64,000 nt of DNA from Epilithonimonas tenax DSM 16811 (GTDB lineage Bacteria > Bacteroidota > Bacteroidia > Flavobacteriales > Weeksellaceae): the NCBI RefSeq assembly GCF_000428485.1, contig NZ_AUAA01000017.1, positions 1 through 64,000 of the forward strand, given 5' to 3'. A model generated the notes under the pieces. It ran no database searches. It was not told the DNA's origin and saw nothing but the letters and a program-made list of their open reading frames with translations. A program made the position numbers and the translations under genes. Positions 60,638 to 64,000 of this stretch are shown one piece after another. Positions within the stretch are counted from its first letter, which is position 1; each line of letters opens with the position of its first letter.

Positions 60638-60997
60638 ATGAATCACACAGAAGCAATACAGGAAATCATCAAAGTGGTTCCCGAGTCCAAAGAGGAGTTC
60701 GATGAAGTTTATAAAACCAAAAATTCCTTTATGGTGATCAATGTTTTCACGCGACAGATCAGAAACCTCATCAGAAGGGGCGAAACAAGCATTCTGATCA
60801 CATCGTTCGAAAAAATGAATGAGCTGTACCAGAAGGGCGATCAGGCTCTGAAAAATGCCGTGGAAAATGTGTTCGTCTATTCTCTTGACAGCCTGACTTT
60901 CTCCTGCAATCATACCTACAAAAATTTAATTTTTTCAAAAATGCCAACTGGGTTGTATCAGGCGTATTTGCGTCAAATCTATAAGTCAGGACTTTAA
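60638..60997 (+). CDS. Unknown soluble protein, paralogue 1 in the kdp locus
   Basis: 119 residues, helical, no signal. Key stretches are EIIKVVPESKEEFDEVYKTK, TRQIRNLIRRGETSILITSF and ENVFVYSLDSLTFSCNHTYK, ending KMPTGLYQAYLRQIYKSGL. It is similar to the gene at 61246 in length, in the order of its helices and in the C-terminal (F)xSLxxL...YQ.YL.Q pattern. Not recognised. First gene of the kdp transcript after the terminator; two tiny genes follow at 61011 and 61162. Confidence 0.75.
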   Translation: MNHTEAIQEIIKVVPESKEEFDEVYKTKNSFMVINVFTRQIRNLIRRGETSILITSFEKMNELYQKGDQALKNAVENVFVYSLDSLTFSCNHTYKNLIFSKMPTGLYQAYLRQIYKSGL

Positions 60998-61010
60998 AAC
61001 AAATCTAATC

Positions 61011-61148
61011 ATGCACCGAAAAACAATAAAAGCAGGCAATTGGGAAACTTGGAAAAAATCAAAAACAAAGCAAAACATCGAGATCTTGATCATCAATGTC
61101 GCAGTTATACTGAGTGTTTTTGTATTTGCAGCAATTATTCAACCTTAA
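61011..61148 (+). CDS. Mini membrane protein in the kdp locus (45 aa)
   Basis: 45 residues from ATG 61011 to TAA 61146-61148. The basic N-terminus MHRKTIKAGNWETWKKSKTK is followed by one hydrophobic helix (NIEILIINVAVILSVFVFA) and the end AIIQP. Thirteen bases after the first paralogue and 13 before the next mini gene. Too short for family assignment; the tight spacing and the clear TM segment support a real gene. Probably a small partner of the potassium pump. Confidence 0.65.
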   Translation: MHRKTIKAGNWETWKKSKTKQNIEILIINVAVILSVFVFAAIIQP

Positions 61149-61161
61149 TAAATAAACAATT

Positions 61162-61242
61162 ATGACAGCTATTTTAATTCTCTTGGGAGTGGTACTATTT
61201 TCCATTTTTTATCTGGTGATCAGAACATTCGAAAAAATTTGA
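61162..61242 (+). CDS. KdpF-like mini membrane protein (26 aa)
   Basis: MTAILILLGVVLFSIFYLVI, then RTFEKI. One membrane helix with a short charged end, the same plan as KdpF (25-29 residues, a helix then a basic-acidic end). It starts 13 bases after the 61011 gene and ends 3 bases before the second paralogue. It may be a second KdpF or an unrelated helper peptide. Confidence 0.65.
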   Translation: MTAILILLGVVLFSIFYLVIRTFEKI

Positions 61243-61245
61243 ACG

Positions 61246-61629
61246 ATGCAGAAAATGAATAAAAAAAGAACCATAGAATACCTGAAGGCTTTCTATCCTG
61301 ATCTCCGCAGTGAGATTACAAATCTTTCGGACCACAATAATTTTGCGGGGATTATGCAAACCACCGTAGATCATCTGAAAAATCTTCTGGAGCAGGCAAA
61401 GATCCAATCTGTGATCCGAAATGTCAAAAGGATGGACTGGATTTATAACCGCAGCAATTCCTATGTGAGATATCTGATAGAAAATATCTTCATCAGGTCT
61501 TTTGAAAGCCTGAGAAGAAAAGCAAGTCCGCAGCAGTGGAAATTTCTCTACCAAGAGATTCCGTCAGATTTTCAACAGATATACCTGCAACAGACCAGAA
61601 AAGATCAACAATTAATAAACAGATTATGA
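61246..61629 (+). CDS. Unknown soluble protein, paralogue 2 in the kdp locus
   Basis: 127 residues (an in-frame ATG at 61255 is an alternative start). Helical and basic: RTIEYLKAFYPDLRSEITNL, TVDHLKNLLEQAKIQSVIRN, DWIYNRSNSYVRYLIENIFI. The C-terminus SFESLRRKASPQQWKFLYQE and IPSDFQQIYLQQTRK matches the end of the 60638 product. It overlaps kdpF by 4 bases (ATGA), so both are translated together. No family recognised; the coupling to kdpF suggests a job in the pump or its control. Confidence 0.75.
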   Translation: MQKMNKKRTIEYLKAFYPDLRSEITNLSDHNNFAGIMQTTVDHLKNLLEQAKIQSVIRNVKRMDWIYNRSNSYVRYLIENIFIRSFESLRRKASPQQWKFLYQEIPSDFQQIYLQQTRKDQQLINRL

Positions 61630-61703
61630 TAACATTATTCATCATTGCCATTGCTGTATTCGGCTACATAGGCTACGTTTTGGTAAAACCGGAAAAGTTC
61701 TAA
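61626..61703 (+). CDS. kdpF: Potassium-transporting ATPase subunit KdpF
   Basis: 25 residues, MITLFIIAIAVFGYIGYVLV then KPEKF. The length, single helix and end (xPExF) match KdpF, which stabilises the KdpABC complex. ATGA overlap with the upstream paralogue; the next mini gene starts 2 bases after its stop. Confidence 0.8.
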   Translation: MITLFIIAIAVFGYIGYVLVKPEKF

Positions 61704-61704
61704 A

Positions 61705-61818
61705 ATGATGGACAGAAGGCTTAAAAATGAAATGAGAGACTGGCTCCGGATGATCGGCTGGATCCTTTTCGTGATAGCATTCCTTTACATCATTATTAAA
61801 ATCAAAACGATCAATTAA
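61705..61818 (+). CDS. Mini membrane protein between kdpF and kdpA (37 aa)
   Basis: 37 residues: basic MMDRRLKNEMRDWLRM, then one helix (IGWILFVIAFLYIIIKI) and the end KTIN. An ATG at 61708 is equally possible. 2 bases after kdpF and 39 before kdpA. No known subunit of the Kdp complex fits it; it is probably an extra small component. The position inside the operon and a clean frame support it. Confidence 0.65.
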   Translation: MMDRRLKNEMRDWLRMIGWILFVIAFLYIIIKIKTIN

Positions 61819-61857
61819 ATTTTTTTTAAAGAAACTATTCATAAACGATTCTAAAAA

Positions 61858-63558
61858 ATGGACAAAGAAATATTAGGGATTATACTGATGTTTGCGCTCG
61901 CAGTAGGCATTGCACTGCCACTAGGACGCTACATCTCAAAAATTTTCGGGAACGAAAAAACCTTACTGGACAAGGTATTAAATCCTGTGGACCAATTATT
62001 CTACAAAATTTCGGGTATCGATACCGAAAAACAAATGACCTGGAAACAACATCTGATCGCATTATTAACCATCAATCTTGTCTGGTTTTTGACAGCGATG
62101 TTTGTACTTACCAATATGAGCTGGCTCCCGATGAATCCGGACAACAATCCATCAATGAGTGGCGATCTGGCTTTCAATACGGCGGTTAGTTTTGTGGCCA
62201 ATACCAACCTTCAGCATTATTCTGGCGAAACAGGGATGTCCTATCTCGGACAATTGACCTTGATGCTTTGGCAGTTTATCAGTGCCGGATCAGGAATGGC
62301 GGTAGCAGCTGTGGTCTTTTTTGCAATGAAAGAAAGAACGACGGATAAACTTGGGAATTTCTACTTCTTTTTTGTAAGAAGCTGCACCAGGGTTTTATTT
62401 CCTATTGCAGTAGTAGTGGCTTCATTATTAGCATTCAACGGAACGCCGATGACTTTTGAGGGCAAAGATTCTATCATTAATTTGCAAGGCGACAAAGTAG
62501 AAGTTAGCCGTGGTCCAGTGGCGGCATTTGTGGCAATCAAACATTTGGGTACCAACGGCGGTGGATTTTTTGGACCCAACTCATCGCATCCTCTAGAAAA
62601 CCCGAATTATTTGACCAATACTGTTGAGATCGTCACTCAGATGCTGATTCCTTTGGCGATGATATTTGCAATGGGATTCATGATTAAAAGAAGAAAACTG
62701 TCCTGGACTATTTTTGGCGTCATGACGATAGGTTTTTTGATGCTAATGGTTCCAACAGTGATTTCCGAAGTCAATGGGAATCCTGCGATTTCCAATATGG
62801 GAATTTCTCAGACGATGGGAAATATGGAAGGTAAAGAAGTCCGTATCGGTGCTGCTGCTTCTGCATATTGGAGTATTGCAACCACTGTTATTTCTACGGG
62901 AAGCGTCAACTCTATGCACGACAGTTTTATGCCACTAAGTGGAATGAATCAACTGCTTGGAATGATGGTTAACTGTTTCTATGGCGGCGTCGGCGTGGGA
63001 TTCCTTAATTTTTACATTTTCATTATCTTGGCAGTTTTCATCAGCGGATTGATGGTAGGAAGAACACCGGAATTTCTCGGTAAAAAAATCGAAGCGAAAG
63101 AGATGAAGATCGCTATGATCATTGCACTTTTGCATCCACTTTTGATTCTGGCAGGAACTGCAATTGCAAGTTACACTTATGCGAATAATCCCGAAGTATA
63201 TGCCAGTTGGCTCAATAATCCTGGCTTTCACGGCTTCAGCGAAATGCTCTACGAATTTACATCCTCCAGTGCCAACAACGGAAGTGGTTTTGAAGGTTTG
63301 GGAGACAACACTCCTTTCTGGAATATCGCCTCTGGTATCGTGATGCTGATGGCAAGATTTCTTCCGATCATTGGCCCCGTAGCGATTGCCGGAAGCCTTG
63401 CTGCCAAAAAATACATCCCGGAAAGTGCTGGTACTTTAAAAACCGATACACCCACTTTCGGATTGATGGTCTTCGCTGTTATCGCACTTGTGGCTGCCTT
63501 ATCTTTCTTCCCGGCTTTGGCTCTGGGACCTATCGCAGAACATTTTTCACTTAAATAA
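61858..63558 (+). CDS. kdpA: Potassium-transporting ATPase subunit KdpA
   Basis: 566 residues, with about ten membrane helices and the four SKT-type pore segments: ANTNLQHYSGETG, LGTNGGGFFGPNSSHPLENP, STGSVNSMHDSFMPLSGMNQ and SSANNGSGFEGLGDNTPFWN. These line the selectivity filter of the high-affinity K+ uptake channel, powered by KdpB. The length and motifs are normal. kdpB follows after 10 bases. Confidence 0.97.
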   Translation: MDKEILGIILMFALAVGIALPLGRYISKIFGNEKTLLDKVLNPVDQLFYKISGIDTEKQMTWKQHLIALLTINLVWFLTAMFVLTNMSWLPMNPDNNPSMSGDLAFNTAVSFVANTNLQHYSGETGMSYLGQLTLMLWQFISAGSGMAVAAVVFFAMKERTTDKLGNFYFFFVRSCTRVLFPIAVVVASLLAFNGTPMTFEGKDSIINLQGDKVEVSRGPVAAFVAIKHLGTNGGGFFGPNSSHPLENPNYLTNTVEIVTQMLIPLAMIFAMGFMIKRRKLSWTIFGVMTIGFLMLMVPTVISEVNGNPAISNMGISQTMGNMEGKEVRIGAAASAYWSIATTVISTGSVNSMHDSFMPLSGMNQLLGMMVNCFYGGVGVGFLNFYIFIILAVFISGLMVGRTPEFLGKKIEAKEMKIAMIIALLHPLLILAGTAIASYTYANNPEVYASWLNNPGFHGFSEMLYEFTSSSANNGSGFEGLGDNTPFWNIASGIVMLMARFLPIIGPVAIAGSLAAKKYIPESAGTLKTDTPTFGLMVFAVIALVAALSFFPALALGPIAEHFSLK

Positions 63559-63568
63559 TTGAATTAAA

Positions 63569-64000
63569 ATGAAAGGAAATCAAAATAATTTGTTTCAGGC
63601 CGACTTGGTCAATGAAGCATTAAAACAGTCTTTTATAAAACTGAATCCATCGAAAATGGTCCGCAATCCTGTGATGTTTATGGTTTGGATTGGAACATTG
63701 GTTATGGCTGGCGTATGCGTCTGGATCGCACTTGGCGAACAGAATCAAGGGAGCTTGATCTACAATGGTATCGTAACGGCAGTCCTGTTTATCACCTTAC
63801 TATTCGCCAATTTTGCAGAAGGCATCGCAGAAGCCAGAGGAAAAGCGCAGGCCGACTCACTCAGAAAAACAAGAGAAGAAACACCCGCAAAATGGATACA
63901 ACCAGTGGGAGACATTTTTAATGATGAAATCACCATCGTACCATCGTCTCAGCTGAAAAAAGGCGACGTGTTCCTTTGTGAACCAGGTGATGTTATTGCG
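63569..64000 (+). CDS. kdpB: Potassium-transporting ATPase subunit KdpB (partial, runs off the window)
   Basis: The first 144 codons from ATG 63569, open to base 64000. MKGNQNNLFQADLVNEALKQ, the first helix around VMFMVWIGTLVMAGVCVWIA, then TLLFANFAEGIAEARGKAQA and the actuator-domain start SQLKKGDVFLCEPGDVIA match KdpB. The phosphorylation motif DKTG lies beyond the window. KdpB is the P-type ATPase that drives K+ uptake through KdpA. Confidence 0.95.
   Translation, partial: MKGNQNNLFQADLVNEALKQSFIKLNPSKMVRNPVMFMVWIGTLVMAGVCVWIALGEQNQGSLIYNGIVTAVLFITLLFANFAEGIAEARGKAQADSLRKTREETPAKWIQPVGDIFNDEITIVPSSQLKKGDVFLCEPGDVIA

Noticed and set aside
63685-63921. Open frame of 78 codons near the end of the window
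   Set aside because: Out-of-frame shadow of kdpB, which is open in another frame from 63569 to the window edge.

Overview
The window looks like a chromosomal segment of a flavobacterium in the Chryseobacterium/Epilithonimonas neighbourhood (Bacteroidota, Weeksellaceae). The grounds are AT-rich DNA, promoters of the Bacteroidota type (TAnnTTTG at -7), gliding / type IX secretion genes (gldB, gldC, porT), GLPGLI-family proteins, BlaI/M56 signalling genes and the protein sequences themselves. The genus is inference; no 16S rRNA is present.

Layout. 1-7.2 kb: an ISAon1-type transposase fragment, an initiator tRNA, then a blaI-M56 peptidase operon. The peptidase gene is split by a 4,145-bp IS1595-family element (2784-6928) with 23-bp terminal inverted repeats, an exact 8-bp target duplication, one transposase and five passenger genes. 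7.2-22.3 kb: three tandem GLPGLI genes (the last a 5'-truncated pseudogene), two tandem mscL genes, then housekeeping genes (nnr, topoisomerase IB, ftsX, uppP, truB, rluF) and a fasciclin lipoprotein, a four-repeat HhH protein, a MerR regulator, an SMP-30 lipoprotein and a DEAD-box helicase. 22.3-27.8 kb: a nested-palindrome element followed by a type III restriction-modification system (res then mod). 27.9-44.9 kb: rpsA, transporters, a glycosyltransferase, bestrophin plus pentapeptide-repeat pair, ggt, then a long minus-strand block with rny, a strong 6S-like RNA candidate, zapA, a coiled-coil gene, porT, ubiE, ribD and nadE. 44.9-58.8 kb: gldB-gldC with an AT-rich membrane gene between them, metB-like, pheA, a four-gene overlapping operon of poorly known genes, an APC permease, serA and ansA. 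58.9-64 kb: tRNA-Ser and a kdp locus. The kdp locus has a sigma-54 response regulator, two paralogous unknown genes and four mini membrane proteins including KdpF, then kdpA and the start of kdpB, which runs off the end.

How genes work together. BlaI and the M56 protease form a repressor/sensor pair; a dyad directly downstream of the promoter is the likely BlaI operator. ftsX/DUF3098/uppP serve cell envelope and division. porT, gldB and gldC belong to the gliding/type IX secretion apparatus. The sigma-54 regulator probably controls the high-affinity potassium pump that follows it. Res and Mod form one restriction-modification unit.

The strongest unexplained items are the passenger-carrying IS1595 element with its structured intergenic region, the mini-protein cluster in front of kdpA, the 6S-like RNA beside zapA, the 242-bp nested palindrome next to the restriction system, and dispersed intergenic repeats whose hairpin centre differs between copies.
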